Origin: AWTP1-13 sp963827545
GTDB taxonomy: Bacteria > Pseudomonadota > Alphaproteobacteria > Rhizobiales > Hyphomicrobiaceae
Assembly (NCBI GenBank): GCA_963827545.1
Contig: CAWHBI010000003.1
Coordinates: 12,119 to 76,118, forward strand
Reading direction: 5' to 3'
DNA length: 64,000 bases
The translations under genes and the position numbers were made by a program. Below, in pieces: positions 8,993 through 18,471 of this stretch (positions are counted from its first letter, which is position 1; each line of letters starts with the position of its first letter). The notes beneath the pieces are model-generated. The model saw only the letters and a list, made by a program, of their open reading frames with translations, was not told the origin of the DNA and made no database searches.

Positions 8993-9934
8993 TCAAAGGT
9001 CCCTGGCCTTGAACGTATCGCAGGCCTGAGTCATTCCCGTTTCCCAGCCGCGCTTGAACCAGCGCACGCGCTGCTCGGAACTGCCGTGGGTGAAGGACTC
9101 CGGGACAGCGTAACCTTGCGTCTGTTTTTGCAGGCGGTCGTCGCCGATGGCGGCGGCCGCGGTCAGACCACTCTCGATGTCGCCGGGCTGCAGCCGCTTC
9201 TTCATCTGGTGGTTGAGAGACGCCCACACGCCGGCGAAGCAGTCCGCCTGCAGCTCCATGCGCACCTGCAGAGCGTTGGCCTGACGCTCATCCGAGCGTT
9301 GCTTCAATGCCTGCACCTTGTCCGCGATGCCCAGCAACGCCTGCACGTGATGGCCGATCTCGTGCGCGATCACGTAGGCCTGCGCGAAATCGCCGGGCGC
9401 GTGGAAACGTCGCTTCAAGTCATCGTAGAAGGACAAGTCGATGTAGACCTTCTGGTCGAGCGGACAATAGAACGGCCCCATGGCCGATTGTCCCGTGCCG
9501 CAGGCTGTGCGTGTGGCGCCCCGGAACAGCACCAGCGTCGGCTTCCTGTACTGACGGCCGGCACCTTTGAAGATCTGGTCCCACACGTCTTCCGTGTCTG
9601 CCAGCACGCGGCGAACGAAGCGCGCCTTCTCGTCGTTGCTGTCCTCGACGCCGCGCTGGCCAGGCAGGCCCGGCACGTCCTGCGGCCCGCCCTGGCGCTC
9701 CGGTCTCGGCAAGTTGGGAAGCTCGAGGCCGCCGCCGCTGAGCAGCGTCAGCGGATTGATGCCGAGGAGCAGGCAGACGATGCCGATCAGAACGAGCGAG
9801 CCGATGCTCAGACCTCCGCCCCCCATTGGGATAGGAATAGGCATGCCGCCGCCGCGCCGAAACATGCCGCCGCCACCTTCGGAGCGGCGATCCTCTACGT
9901 ATTCGCTTTCCCGGTCTCCTTCGCCGTATCGCAT
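8993..9934 (-). CDS. Neutral zinc metallopeptidase (YpfJ-type)
   Basis: The start at 9934 (MRYGEGDRESEYVEDRR) matches family N-termini; a longer start at 10000 is unlikely. The 313-residue product has a Gly/Arg-rich N-terminus, a transmembrane segment around residues 43–68, and a C-terminal metallopeptidase domain. The zinc motif HEIGHH lies at residues 191–196, preceded by the family-typical GPFYCPLDQKVYIDLSFY. Later features include ELQADCFAGVWA, with the third zinc ligand probably in that helix. It is probably a membrane-anchored peptidase; substrates are unknown. It converges on the preceding plus-strand SPOR-type gene. Confidence 0.9.
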   Translation of the reverse strand: MRYGEGDRESEYVEDRRSEGGGGMFRRGGGMPIPIPMGGGGLSIGSLVLIGIVCLLLGINPLTLLSGGGLELPNLPRPERQGGPQDVPGLPGQRGVEDSNDEKARFVRRVLADTEDVWDQIFKGAGRQYRKPTLVLFRGATRTACGTGQSAMGPFYCPLDQKVYIDLSFYDDLKRRFHAPGDFAQAYVIAHEIGHHVQALLGIADKVQALKQRSDERQANALQVRMELQADCFAGVWASLNHQMKKRLQPGDIESGLTAAAAIGDDRLQKQTQGYAVPESFTHGSSEQRVRWFKRGWETGMTQACDTFKARDL

Positions 9935-10075
9935 GGCGGCCGTCCTCGAAGAGTTGCAGGTCGCGCGCCCAGGCACGTCAAGGTCTTGGCTCTCCAGCAT
10001 ATTTAGCGCACGAAGCGATCAGCCAGACAAGGCAGAAAGCCGTAGGATGAATACCGAGGCGGCCCCGGCAGTTCC

Positions 10076-11518
10076 CTACTTGTCGGCGTCCTGGTCCGCG
10101 TCGGCGCGCGCGGTCCGCAGTCCGGCGATCTGCAGCAGCTTGCGGCCCTCGGGCCTGCTGCGATCGGCCTTTTTCAGGATCCCGTGCACCTGGCGCGAGG
10201 CCGCAACCGTGCCCTCGTTGGCATAGGCCTCGTGGTTCCTCTCGATGTCCTTGATGTCGTAGCGATAGTTCACCATGAGCCCGTGCGCCTCAGCGAGACC
10301 CTTGGGAGAGGTATCCCCAAGCCAGTCGATGCGGTCGAGGCGGGCGCCGTTGCCAAGGTGGAAGCGGGCGACAGGATCGAGCGGGCGCCCGTCGCCTGCT
10401 TTGGCAACCAGGAAATAGTGGGCGGCTAGCCTGAGCAGGGTAGGCTTCAGCGCCTCGGCCACCTGCTCGCTGTGGACCCAGCCTGGATCGTCCAGCACCT
10501 CGAGGCGCTTGCGCTCTGTAGGGGACACCAGGGCGGCGCTCGGATCCGCAAGTTGAGCGGCAAGCCATTCCGTGAAATTCGGCACTGGCGAGAGGGTGAC
10601 AAACGTCTTCAGACTGGGCTGCTCCTTCACCAAGTCCTCGACCACCTGCTTGATCAGGAAATTGCCGAACGAGATACCGCGCAGGCCTTCCTGGCAGTTG
10701 GAGATCGAATAGAACACGGCAGTGCTTGGCTTGTGCGCCAGCTCGCCGTTCTTGTGCGCCTCCTGCAGCACGGACTCGATCGTCTCGGGGATGTCGCTCA
10801 TCAGCGCCACCTCGACAAAGATCAGCGGCTCATCGATCAGCGAAGGGTGGAAGAAGGCGAAGCAGCGCCGGTCGGCCGGGTCGAGGCGGCGGCGCAGGTC
10901 GTCCCAGCCCTGGATCTCGTGGACCGCCTCGTAGGCGATGATCTTGTCGAGAATGGTTGCCGGCGTCTGCCAGTCGATGCGGCGCAGGACGAGGAAGCCG
11001 CGATTGAACCAGGACGACAGCAGGTGCCGCAGGTCGGCGTCGAAGAGAGCCAGCGACGGGTCTCCCGCCGCGATCAGGTCGCGGCGCATGGCGACGATTT
11101 CAGCCGTGGCACCGGGTGCCAGGTTCAAGCGGCGGAAGAATTCCTGTCGGGGGCTTTCGACGGCGCGCTGGAGCGCGGTGATCGTGGTGGTGGCCGGGCT
11201 GGACAGGTACGCCTTGGCGGCCCGCGTCACCTCGGCTGCATCGGGCTGCATCGTGCGGGCCAGAAACCTTAGGAAGCCCAGGCGCTCACCCGGCGCAAGC
11301 TCCCGGTAGCGGCGCAGGATCTCGCCCGCAATGGCCACGCCCGACGCCTCGCCGCGGCTCGAGACCAACGCTGTGGCAAGCTCCTCGATGCCGTCCTCGC
11401 GGCCGGCTCCCCCGAGCGAGCGCGGCAACAGGTGCCGGCCCTGCTCGGCAATGGAGTTGAGCAGCTCCTGCAGGAAGGAGACGTTCATGCGAGTGGGCAT
11501 CAATCGAACCGCAACCAT
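10076..11518 (-). CDS. mcd: Malonyl-CoA decarboxylase
   Basis: The enzyme converts malonyl-CoA to acetyl-CoA and CO2. The 480-residue product carries the helical N-terminal domain and the GNAT-like catalytic domain of the family. Recognisable stretches are AVFYSISNCQEGLRGISFGNFLIKQV (broken here: SISNCQEGL, GISFGNFLIKQV), TLSPVPNF and, near the C-terminus, the HLGNGARL and NYRYDIKDIERNHE stretches. Possible starts are 11518, 11500 and 11488; none has a convincing ribosome binding site, so the N-terminus is uncertain by up to ten residues. In rhizobia the enzyme often sits with malonate transport and synthetase genes, but none is adjacent here. Confidence 0.93.
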   Translation of the reverse strand: MVAVRLMPTRMNVSFLQELLNSIAEQGRHLLPRSLGGAGREDGIEELATALVSSRGEASGVAIAGEILRRYRELAPGERLGFLRFLARTMQPDAAEVTRAAKAYLSSPATTTITALQRAVESPRQEFFRRLNLAPGATAEIVAMRRDLIAAGDPSLALFDADLRHLLSSWFNRGFLVLRRIDWQTPATILDKIIAYEAVHEIQGWDDLRRRLDPADRRCFAFFHPSLIDEPLIFVEVALMSDIPETIESVLQEAHKNGELAHKPSTAVFYSISNCQEGLRGISFGNFLIKQVVEDLVKEQPSLKTFVTLSPVPNFTEWLAAQLADPSAALVSPTERKRLEVLDDPGWVHSEQVAEALKPTLLRLAAHYFLVAKAGDGRPLDPVARFHLGNGARLDRIDWLGDTSPKGLAEAHGLMVNYRYDIKDIERNHEAYANEGTVAASRQVHGILKKADRSRPEGRKLLQIAGLRTARADADQDADK

Positions 11519-11770
11519 GGCTTAGATGGGCATACGCGACACAAGAGCCAAGCTGACGTGGAATTGCAACAGATTGACGACCCAGGGCACTGCTTCCCGC
11601 CCAAGGGCCCTCTTGCAGAGCTCCCCGCACCTGCTTGCAGCTCCTCGCAAGCCTCCTTGCAAGGAACGGGCCCGAACTAAAATCCGCGGTGCTGGTAGCG
11701 CGGACTATGCTGACAGGACCGGGTTTCGTGCGCATTGTAGCTGCGCCGTTCAGTTGCAGGAGCACGCCCA

Positions 11771-12574
11771 ATGAGCAGCGAAACCTACGAGATCCTGGCC
11801 CTCAAGTATGGCGAGTTCGCCCAGCGCCGACGTTACGAGAGCTTCATCGGGGCCGACGACCACGATGCTCCCCATCCCATCGACTACTTCGTATGGGTCG
11901 TGCGCAACGCCAACCGGGCCATCGTGGTCGACACGGGCTTCGACGCGGCCGAGGGCGCCAAGCGCGGGCGCAAGGTGGACCGGGCTCCGGCGGCCGCGCT
12001 GGAGCAGATCGGTGTGGCGGCGGCCGGTGTCGACCAGGTTGTAGTGACCCACCTGCACTACGACCACGCTGGGACGCTTAGCGCCTTCCCCAAGGCGCGC
12101 TTCCATCTGCAGGCTGCAGAGATGGCCTACGCGACCGGCCCTTGCATGTGCCACGCCCACCTGCGCTATCCCTTCACGGCCGACCACGTGTGCGAGATGG
12201 TGAAGAACGTCTATTCCGGCCGCGTGGTCTTCCATGAGGGCGACGCCGAGATCGCGCCCGGCATCACGGTGCACAAGATCGGCGGCCACAGCCGGGGCCT
12301 GCAGTGCGTTCGCGTTGCTACGGCCACCGGCCCCGTGGTGCTCGCCTCGGACAGCTCGCACTTCTACGAGAATTTCGAGATGGGCAAGGTGTTCCCCATC
12401 ACCATCGACATTGGCGATGTGCTGGACGGCTATGTGCGGCTGAAGGCGCTGGCGGGCTCGTCGCGCCGCGTGGTGCCGGGTCACGATCCACTGGTCCTCA
12501 AACGCTATCCGGCGCTCAACAGCCAGACGCAGGGCATCGTCCACCGGCTCGACGTGGACCGGCTCGATACCTAG
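11771..12574 (+). CDS. MBL-fold metallo-hydrolase, N-acyl-homoserine-lactonase-like
   Basis: The 267-residue product has the metallo-β-lactamase signature HLHYDHAG at residues 94–101 (HxHxDH), a third metal ligand in the ITVHKIGGHSRGLQ segment, a bridging Asp in VVLASDSSHFY, and a C-terminal His in VVPGHDP. The arrangement resembles the AHL lactonase/AttM subgroup. Many members hydrolyse other lactones or esters, so quorum quenching is only one possibility. It is monocistronic, with convincing codon usage, and diverges from malonyl-CoA decarboxylase. Confidence 0.85.
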   Translation: MSSETYEILALKYGEFAQRRRYESFIGADDHDAPHPIDYFVWVVRNANRAIVVDTGFDAAEGAKRGRKVDRAPAAALEQIGVAAAGVDQVVVTHLHYDHAGTLSAFPKARFHLQAAEMAYATGPCMCHAHLRYPFTADHVCEMVKNVYSGRVVFHEGDAEIAPGITVHKIGGHSRGLQCVRVATATGPVVLASDSSHFYENFEMGKVFPITIDIGDVLDGYVRLKALAGSSRRVVPGHDPLVLKRYPALNSQTQGIVHRLDVDRLDT

Positions 12575-12744
12575 TACGGATCGTTTCTGCCACCGCAGAG
12601 CCCGTGCACGCTCTTGGGACGTGGTGAAACGCGGAGCAACCGGCCATTAACCACCGTGCACGAGTTGACGCGTGCAGAGAGCACACTTTGAGCACTTGGT
12701 TACTTGCCTGATCCACGATCGACGCTGGGACAGGAGTACCTACG

Positions 12745-13173
12745 TTGGCCGCCCTGGCACAAAGCACCGGCACTGTCGTCCACCTGCACACGGTGGGCAA
12801 CAACGCGCTCGCCCCGAAGGCAGAGGGCGAGGCCCGGGTTGCGCCGCGGCGGCGCATGCTCAAATCGGGGGTCATCGCCTACAACGACCGCCACGTGACG
12901 ATCTCCTGCACCGTGCGGGACATTTCCGCGACTGGTGCGCGCCTGCGGGTCGGAGGCTCGGTCACCGCGCCCGATACGTTCGAGCTGCTGATCCAGCTCG
13001 ATGGCCTGGAAGCGAACTGCCAGGTGGTGTGGCGCTCTGGACCCGATGTCGGCGTCAAGTTTCTGTCGGCGCCTCGGATCGTCGCCGCGAAGCGCACGCA
13101 GGTGATCAACCCGCTGACACCGGCACAGGCGCCAAGCATCAGGCGCAAGCCGCGTCCGGGCGAACCGGGCTGA
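12745..13173 (+). CDS. PilZ-domain protein
   Basis: The 142-residue product starts with TTG; an AGGAG at 12732–12736 sits about eight bases upstream and decides this start. After about 35 low-complexity residues comes the PilZ pattern: RRRMLKSG, then DRHVTISCTVRDISATGARL. The RxxxR-like basic cluster at RRRMLK and D/NxSxxG (here DISATGAR) are the c-di-GMP-binding motifs. The rest of the barrel ends in VVWRSGPDVGVKF. It is probably a single-domain c-di-GMP receptor, common in Hyphomicrobiales; the partner is unknown. Confidence 0.83.
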   Translation: MAALAQSTGTVVHLHTVGNNALAPKAEGEARVAPRRRMLKSGVIAYNDRHVTISCTVRDISATGARLRVGGSVTAPDTFELLIQLDGLEANCQVVWRSGPDVGVKFLSAPRIVAAKRTQVINPLTPAQAPSIRRKPRPGEPG

Positions 13174-13212
13174 GGCCCAACGCTGATTTGCCGCTGATTG
13201 AAGCCGGGACGC

Positions 13213-14154
13213 TCAAGCGGGCAGGCCCTGCGTCGCGTGACCGAAGCCTGACAGAGCGCGGCTGCGCGGCACGGTCCTGAGCTTGCCGCCCGCCTGATCC
13301 GGTGCGACGCCGGCTACGCGCTCTGCGGCGGAAAGCAACCGCTCGAAGTCGATACCCGTCGTGACGCCCATGTGCTCGAAGGCAAACACGAGGTCCTCGC
13401 TCGCCGTGTTGCCTGCGGCGCCCGGGGCGAACGGGCAGCCCCCAAGTCCGCCGGCCGCACCGTCGATCACGCGCACGCCCTGGCGGTACGCCTCGATGGC
13501 GTTGGCGACGCCGAGGCCGTAAGTGTCGTGGCCATGGTAGGCGAACGTGACGCGGTCGCTGGCGTAGCGCGGCACCAGGCGCCCGAGCAGTGAGCCCACA
13601 TGGTTGGGCGCGGCGCGGCCGGTGGTATCGCAGATGCCGATCTCGACGTCCGGCGCGGCGGCGATCGCGCGCTCCACCGCGCGCACGACGTCGTCTTCCG
13701 GCACCCGGCCTTCCCACGGGCAGTCAAAGCAGGTCGAGAGGCCGAGACGCAACTTCGGCCTGTCGCGGCCGAGGCCGTCCCAGGCCGCCGCGAAGTCCCG
13801 GAAGCTGTCAGCGACCCCGCGCTTCACGTTCGAGCGGTTATGGCTCTCGGACACCGAGATCACCCAGCTGACCTCCTTGATGCCGGCGTCGAGCGCCAGA
13901 TGCAGGCCCCTGGCATTGGGCACCAGCGCCATCACGCGCAGGCTCTTCGGCAGGCGCGCGCGCTTGAGGATGTCGGGCGTGTCCGCCATCTGCGGCACCG
14001 CCTTGGGGCTGACGAAGGAGCCGATCTCGAGGCGTTTGAAGCCGCACGCGGCCAATTCCTCGATGATGGCGATCTTGGTCTCGGTCGGGATGAACGCCTT
14101 GACCGCCTGGAAGCCATCGCGCGGTGCCACTTCGAGGATTTCCACGCTGTCCAT
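13213..14154 (-). CDS. Hydroxymethylglutaryl-CoA lyase family protein
   Basis: The 313-residue protein starts at MDSVEILEVAPRDGFQ (14154); the in-frame ATG at 14181 is an alternative. HMG-CoA lyase cleaves HMG-CoA to acetoacetate and acetyl-CoA in leucine and ketone-body metabolism. Family marks are the metal-binding and catalytic APRDGFQ near the N-terminus, the FAYHGHDTYGLGVANA metal-ligand His pair, and the catalytic-loop Cys in GGLGGCPFAPGAAGN (GGLGGCP signature). No other leucine-degradation gene is adjacent, so a related aldolase-type substrate cannot be excluded. The frame stays open upstream opposite the next gene, but that extension is a shadow. Confidence 0.9.
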   Translation of the reverse strand: MDSVEILEVAPRDGFQAVKAFIPTETKIAIIEELAACGFKRLEIGSFVSPKAVPQMADTPDILKRARLPKSLRVMALVPNARGLHLALDAGIKEVSWVISVSESHNRSNVKRGVADSFRDFAAAWDGLGRDRPKLRLGLSTCFDCPWEGRVPEDDVVRAVERAIAAAPDVEIGICDTTGRAAPNHVGSLLGRLVPRYASDRVTFAYHGHDTYGLGVANAIEAYRQGVRVIDGAAGGLGGCPFAPGAAGNTASEDLVFAFEHMGVTTGIDFERLLSAAERVAGVAPDQAGGKLRTVPRSRALSGFGHATQGLPA

Positions 14155-14301
14155 TCTCGCCCCTGTGATGCATTGCACCATGGCAGAACCCCAGGATAGA
14201 GCATTTCCTGCCTCGCTGCTGCCGCAAAGTGCGAAGACTTCGTTGAGCAAACCGGGCGGATCGCAAAAAGAATCCGCTGCACGCGGATGGAGTTGGCTCA
14301 C

Positions 14302-15898
14302 ATGACTATCAGTCGTCAGGGCAGCCTCGGAGCCCTGCTCGCGGTCGCCCTCGGCACGGCTACGGGCGTCGTCGTTGCCGATCGCCTCGGGCTGATCCAA
14401 GCCGCCCAAGCAAGCAGCCGCTGTCCGAGGAGGAAAAGAAGAAGAAGGAGAAGGAGAAGAGGGAGAAAGAAAAGCCCAGGCCTCCTCCGCCCAAGCCGCA
14501 GCCGCCTCCGCCCCCGAAGGCACCCCCGCCTCCGCCTCCAAGGATGCCGCCACCCCGCCGCCTCCCAGGGCGCCGCTCGAGAAGCCTCTGCCTCCGCCGG
14601 AGAAGAAACTCTGCCTCCGCCCGAGAAGAAGTCGCTGAGCCCGCAATTCCAGCAGGTACCGCCGCCGGGCGGGAGGCAGCTGTCGCCCGGCCCCCGGCCT
14701 AGCGATTCCGCAGTTCCCGATGAGAAGAGGGAAAGGTTCAAGCGCCTGCCTCCGGGTGACAAAGGGCCCTCGCCTGACAAGGGGCCGGTGCCTTCCCAAC
14801 AGGGCATAGCGCCGCAGCCCTCGCCTGGTCCGGGTCCAGGCCCGGGTCCGGGCCTGCGCCAGCTGCCGCTGCAGCAGCAGCTGCCCCCTGCGGGCAGGCA
14901 GCTGCCGGGTCCCAGCGGTCCGGCCACGGTCACGCCAGTACCGCAGCGAGCTCCGCTCGGACCCCAAGGGCCCACGCCGCAGCGTTTCGACGATGTGCAG
15001 AAAGGACGGCTCGAGAAAGTCGAGGACGGCGGGAAGAAGAAGATCATTCAGGAGCCCGGCAACCGCGTCATCATCAAGCAGGACAATCAAGCCGTCATCC
15101 GCCACGACGAGACGGAGCGCTTCCGCCTTCGGCCAGGCGCCCAGACGGAGCGCCGCCCCAACGGCAACACGGAGACCTTCTACGTGCGACGGGACGGCGT
15201 GCGCGTCGTCACGGAGGTTGACGCTAATGGCCGTCTGCTGCGGCGCTACCGCCGGGGACGTGACGGTCGCGAGCGCAACCTCATCGACAACCGCCGCTTC
15301 TATCGCAACCTCGCCATCGGCGTGGGAGTTGGTGTCGGCCTCGGGATCATTGCGCTCAACCTGCCGCCCCCGCGCGTGAGGATCCCGCGCGAGCGATACA
15401 TCGTCGATTACGACCGGGCGTCGGACGACGATCTCGAGGAGGCACTGACGGCATCGCCCATAGAGCCGCTCGATCGCGCCTACTCGCTGGAGGAGATTCG
15501 CGACAACTACGAGCTGCGTGCGCACATGCGGCGCGTCGATCTCGACACCATCAGCTTCGACTTCGGCCAATGGGAGGTGCCGCCGGACCAGTACAACAAG
15601 CTCGAGCGCCTGGCGCGCGCTGCTGCTGAGAGTTCTGGAGCGCGATCCAGACGAAGTGTTCCTCATCGAGGGCCACACCGATGCGGTTGGCTCCGACGTC
15701 GACAACCTCAGCCTCTCCGACCGGCGTGCTACGGCTGTCGCCCAGATCCTGTCGGACAACTTCGGCGTGCCGGAGGAGAACCTCGTCACCCAAGGCTACG
15801 GCGAGCAGTATCTGAAGATCAACACGCTGGACCCCGAGCCGCTCAACCGGCGCGTGACCGTGCTGGCCATCGGGCCGCTCATGGCGGAGCGGCGGTGA
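14302..15898 (+). pseudogene. OmpA-family outer-membrane protein, frameshifted several times
   Basis: Resembles the long OmpA-domain proteins of Bradyrhizobium relatives: signal region, Pro-rich linker, a basic middle domain (NRVIIKQDNQAVIRHDE), a hydrophobic segment (IGVGVGVGLGIIALNL) and a C-terminal OmpA peptidoglycan-binding domain. No single frame carries all of it. The start (MTISRQGSLGALLAV) is in frame 1. From about 14405 the sensible sequence (KQPLSEEEKKKKEKEK) is in frame 3. Around 14550 it moves to frame 2 (PPPPRAPLEKPLPPPEKK), and from about 14610 back to frame 1. Near 15620, inside a GCTGCTGCTG run, it shifts to frame 2, where VFLIEGHTDAVGSD, LSLSDRRA and the end at 15898 lie. 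A start at 14287 is also possible. The gene is either decayed or affected by assembly indels in low-complexity GC-rich DNA. Confidence 0.75.
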
Positions 15899-15917
15899 GG
15901 GCGGCGGGGCGGATGCT

Positions 15918-15946
15918 CGGGGTCAGACCCTGCGGGTCTGACCCCG
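15918..15946. repeat. Perfect inverted repeat with GGGGTCAGACCC core
   Basis: Arms of 13 bases (15918–15930 and 15934–15946) pair perfectly around a 3-base loop. The core GGGGTCAGACCC recurs at 31885–31951. It lies between the convergent OmpA-like gene and the IlvD/Edd dehydratase, so it could act as a bidirectional terminator. There is no T-tract; I treat it mainly as a dispersed palindromic repeat. Confidence 0.75.
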
Positions 15947-15947
15947 T

Positions 15948-17663
15948 CTACCGCCGCAGGAAACCGAAGTCGCAGCCGTCGGGGGCTTGCAGCACGCTCT
16001 CGCGGAACAGCTTGTCGTACCCGCGCAAGGGCGCCCGGTCGCCTTGCGTTACCTCCTTGCGTCGCTTGGCTAGCTCCGCCTCGTCCACCAAGAGATCGAT
16101 CTTGCGCTCCTTGACGCTCAGGCGAATCCGATCGCCCGTGCGCACCAGCGCCAGCGGTCCGCCGACGGCCGCCTCCGGCGCAATGTGGAGGATGATCGTG
16201 CCGTAGGCGGTGCCCGACATGCGCGCGTCGGACATCCGCACCATGTCCTTCACACCGGCTTCCAGAAGCTTCTTAGGGATCGGCAGGAAGCCCGCTTCCG
16301 GCATGGCAGCAACGCTGCGCGGGCCGGCGTTCTGCAGGATGAGGAAATCATCGGCCGTGACGTCGAGCTTCGGGTCGTCGATGCGCGCTCCCAAGTCGTC
16401 GAGCGAGGAGAACACGACGGCACGGCCGGTCTTTTCGAACAGTGCCGGCGTGGCGGCAGAGCGCTTGATGATGGCCCCGTCGGGCGCCAGCGAGCCGAAC
16501 AGTGCGACGAGGCCGCCGTGCGGCTCCAGCGGTTCCGCGGCCGACTTGATGACGCGCCGATCGACATAGTCGCCTGCCTCCGCAGCCAGCCGCTCGCGCA
16601 GGGTCTCGCCGGTGACCGTGAGGCAATCGAGATCGAGCAGCGGTTTCAGCTCGCGCAGCACCGCGCCGATGCCGCCGGCGGCGAAGAAATCCTCCATGTA
16701 GAACTCGTCGCCGACCGGCTTCACGGCGGCCAGCACGGGCGTGGTGTCGGACAGCGCATTGAGGCGCTCGAGATCGAGCTTGATTCCGAGGCGGCCGGCA
16801 ATGGCGGCGAGATGGATCACGCCATTGGTGGAGCCGCCGAGCGCCAGCAGCACGCGCACGGCGTTGTCGACGGCTCCTGCAGTGATGATCTTGTCGGGCG
16901 TCAAATCGGATCGCGCGAGTGCGACCGCGCGCACGCCGGTCGCTTCGGCCGCACGCAGCCTGTCGGCATGCACGGCGGGAATGGCGGCAGTGCCTGGCAG
17001 CGTCATGCCCAGCGCCTCGGCGATGGCGGCCATGGTGCTGGCCGTGCCCATCACCGCGCAGGTGCCGGCCGTGGTGACGAGCCGGCTTTCGACCGCCTCG
17101 ATCTCGGTCTTGTCGAGCTTACCGGCTCGGAACTGGGTCCAGAATTTGCGGCAGTCGGTGCAGGCGCCTACGCGGTCGTCTTTGTAACGCGAGGTCATCT
17201 GCGGCCCGCCGATGAGTTGTATGGCGGGCTTGCCGGCGCTGGCCGCGCCCATCAGCTGCGCCGGCACGGTCTTGTCGCAGCCGCCCATCAGCACCACCGC
17301 ATCCATGGGCTGGGCGCGGATCATCTCCTCCGTATCCATGGCCATGAGGTTGCGGAACTTCATGGAATTGGGGGCCAGCGTGAACTCGTGCAGCGAGATG
17401 GTAGGGAACTCGAGTGCCAGGCCCCCGGCGGCGGCGATGCCGCGCTTCACCGCGTCGAGCAGCTCGGGGAAGTGGCGGTGGCAGGGATTGAAACGCGAGT
17501 GGGTGAAGGCGATGCCGATCACGGGGCGGGCCAGCTCGTCGCCCGAGTAGCCCATCGACCTGGCGAAGGCGCGGCGCATGTAGATGGAGAAATCGCGGTC
17601 GCCGTAGCTCTGCAGGCCGCGCAGGAAGCCGCGTTCGTCTTGGCTCTTGTCTGTCTCGCTCAT
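15948..17663 (-). CDS. IlvD/Edd family dehydratase (dihydroxy-acid or sugar-acid dehydratase)
   Basis: The 571-residue product starts at MSETDKSQDERGFLRG (17663). The family dehydrates dihydroxy acids or aldonates using an Fe–S cluster and Mg2+. The three Fe–S cysteines expected for the family appear in FNPCHRHF, LMGGCDKT and AGTCAVMGTA. The Mg2+/carbamylated-Lys region GACTDCRKFW and the C-terminal RMSDARMSGTAYGTIILH are also present. The overall pattern resembles L-arabonate/D-xylonate dehydratases more than biosynthetic IlvD, but substrate cannot be fixed from sequence alone. Its stop lies two bases beyond a perfect inverted repeat. Confidence 0.92.
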   Translation of the reverse strand: MSETDKSQDERGFLRGLQSYGDRDFSIYMRRAFARSMGYSGDELARPVIGIAFTHSRFNPCHRHFPELLDAVKRGIAAAGGLALEFPTISLHEFTLAPNSMKFRNLMAMDTEEMIRAQPMDAVVLMGGCDKTVPAQLMGAASAGKPAIQLIGGPQMTSRYKDDRVGACTDCRKFWTQFRAGKLDKTEIEAVESRLVTTAGTCAVMGTASTMAAIAEALGMTLPGTAAIPAVHADRLRAAEATGVRAVALARSDLTPDKIITAGAVDNAVRVLLALGGSTNGVIHLAAIAGRLGIKLDLERLNALSDTTPVLAAVKPVGDEFYMEDFFAAGGIGAVLRELKPLLDLDCLTVTGETLRERLAAEAGDYVDRRVIKSAAEPLEPHGGLVALFGSLAPDGAIIKRSAATPALFEKTGRAVVFSSLDDLGARIDDPKLDVTADDFLILQNAGPRSVAAMPEAGFLPIPKKLLEAGVKDMVRMSDARMSGTAYGTIILHIAPEAAVGGPLALVRTGDRIRLSVKERKIDLLVDEAELAKRRKEVTQGDRAPLRGYDKLFRESVLQAPDGCDFGFLRR

Positions 17664-17962
17664 GTCGCCTCGCGCAGTTTGGCCGCGGGTAACCTTAACA
17701 CGTGCTGTAGCGCCAATGTCAGCGACGAGCGAGCGCGCTCTCGAGGCATGCCCGAGGAGATGGCGCCGGCGCCCCAGGGCGCTTCGCCGGGCCGTCTTCA
17801 ACCTCAGCAGGGAATGAAAGCCCTTCGCTCGCAATCGGCCCTGGGAACGCAAATTTGCGGGCCTGCAGCAGACCGCTTTCCGGACGGTCGGAAACCTTTC
17901 GTTAAGGATCTCGTGGAAAGATTCGATTAACCAAATTGCCCCCGCACCCGAGGAACTCCGCA
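17664..17962. other. Intergenic region between divergent genes
   Basis: About 300 bases between the divergent dehydratase and the cysteine-peptidase-like gene. I see no ORF with a ribosome binding site and no clear consensus promoter. It presumably holds both promoters. A GC-rich palindromic patch lies near 17760–17800. Confidence 0.5.
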
Positions 17963-18466
17963 ATGCCCCCCGCGCTCGATGAAGCGCCCGCACGCCTTGC
18001 CTCCAGCCTGCACGAGGCCAACAACGACACCGGCCGCGTGGCCTTCTGCGGGCCCATCGTGCTTTCCGCCATCACCGGCTATTCCGTGAGCAAGGTGGAG
18101 GACGAGATCCGTGCCTTCCGCAACGTCGCCCCCCAGCGCAAACCCGTCGTCAAGGGCACCTATGCCGAGGAGGTGGCGGCCGCGCTCGCCCACTTCGGCT
18201 ACAGCATGGAACTCAAGGAGAGCTTCATGAGCCGCTCGCGCAAGGAGCGGCCCTCGCTGTGGACCTGGATGCAAAAGCCTCGCAACGCCTGGGTGCACTA
18301 CATCGTGGCCGTCCACAAGGGCAAGGAAGGCCACTGGGTGCTGATCAAGGGCGTGAAGCTGTGCGACACCTACTCGGAGGGCCGCTGGCAGTTCGTGTGC
18401 GACGGCCCGCACAAGGGCGCGCGCATCATGGAGGTGTTCGAGGTCAGGAAGGCGCTGGAGGTGTAG
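17963..18466 (+). CDS. Small papain-like (C39-like) cysteine peptidase-like protein
   Basis: I place the start at ATG 17963, with GAGGAA upstream at suitable spacing. The 167-residue product is not one I recognise by name. It has the order expected of a small C39/papain-like fold: Cys29 in AFCGPIVLSAITGYS at the start of a helix, then His124 in GKEGHWVLIKG, then Asp135 in CDTYSEGRW. There is no signal peptide or transmembrane segment, so it should be cytosolic unless exported otherwise. It stands alone, with a palindromic repeat downstream and a convergent ABC permease. Function as an active peptidase is inference from this Cys/His/Asp order. Confidence 0.6.
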   Translation: MPPALDEAPARLASSLHEANNDTGRVAFCGPIVLSAITGYSVSKVEDEIRAFRNVAPQRKPVVKGTYAEEVAAALAHFGYSMELKESFMSRSRKERPSLWTWMQKPRNAWVHYIVAVHKGKEGHWVLIKGVKLCDTYSEGRWQFVCDGPHKGARIMEVFEVRKALEV

Positions 18467-18471
18467 CTGTG

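Noticed and set aside
14155..15789. Minus-strand open frame continuous with the HMG-CoA lyase, suggesting an 858-residue fusion
   Set aside because: The upstream part lies opposite the OmpA-like gene, has low-complexity composition and no domain; the lyase has a normal start at 14154.
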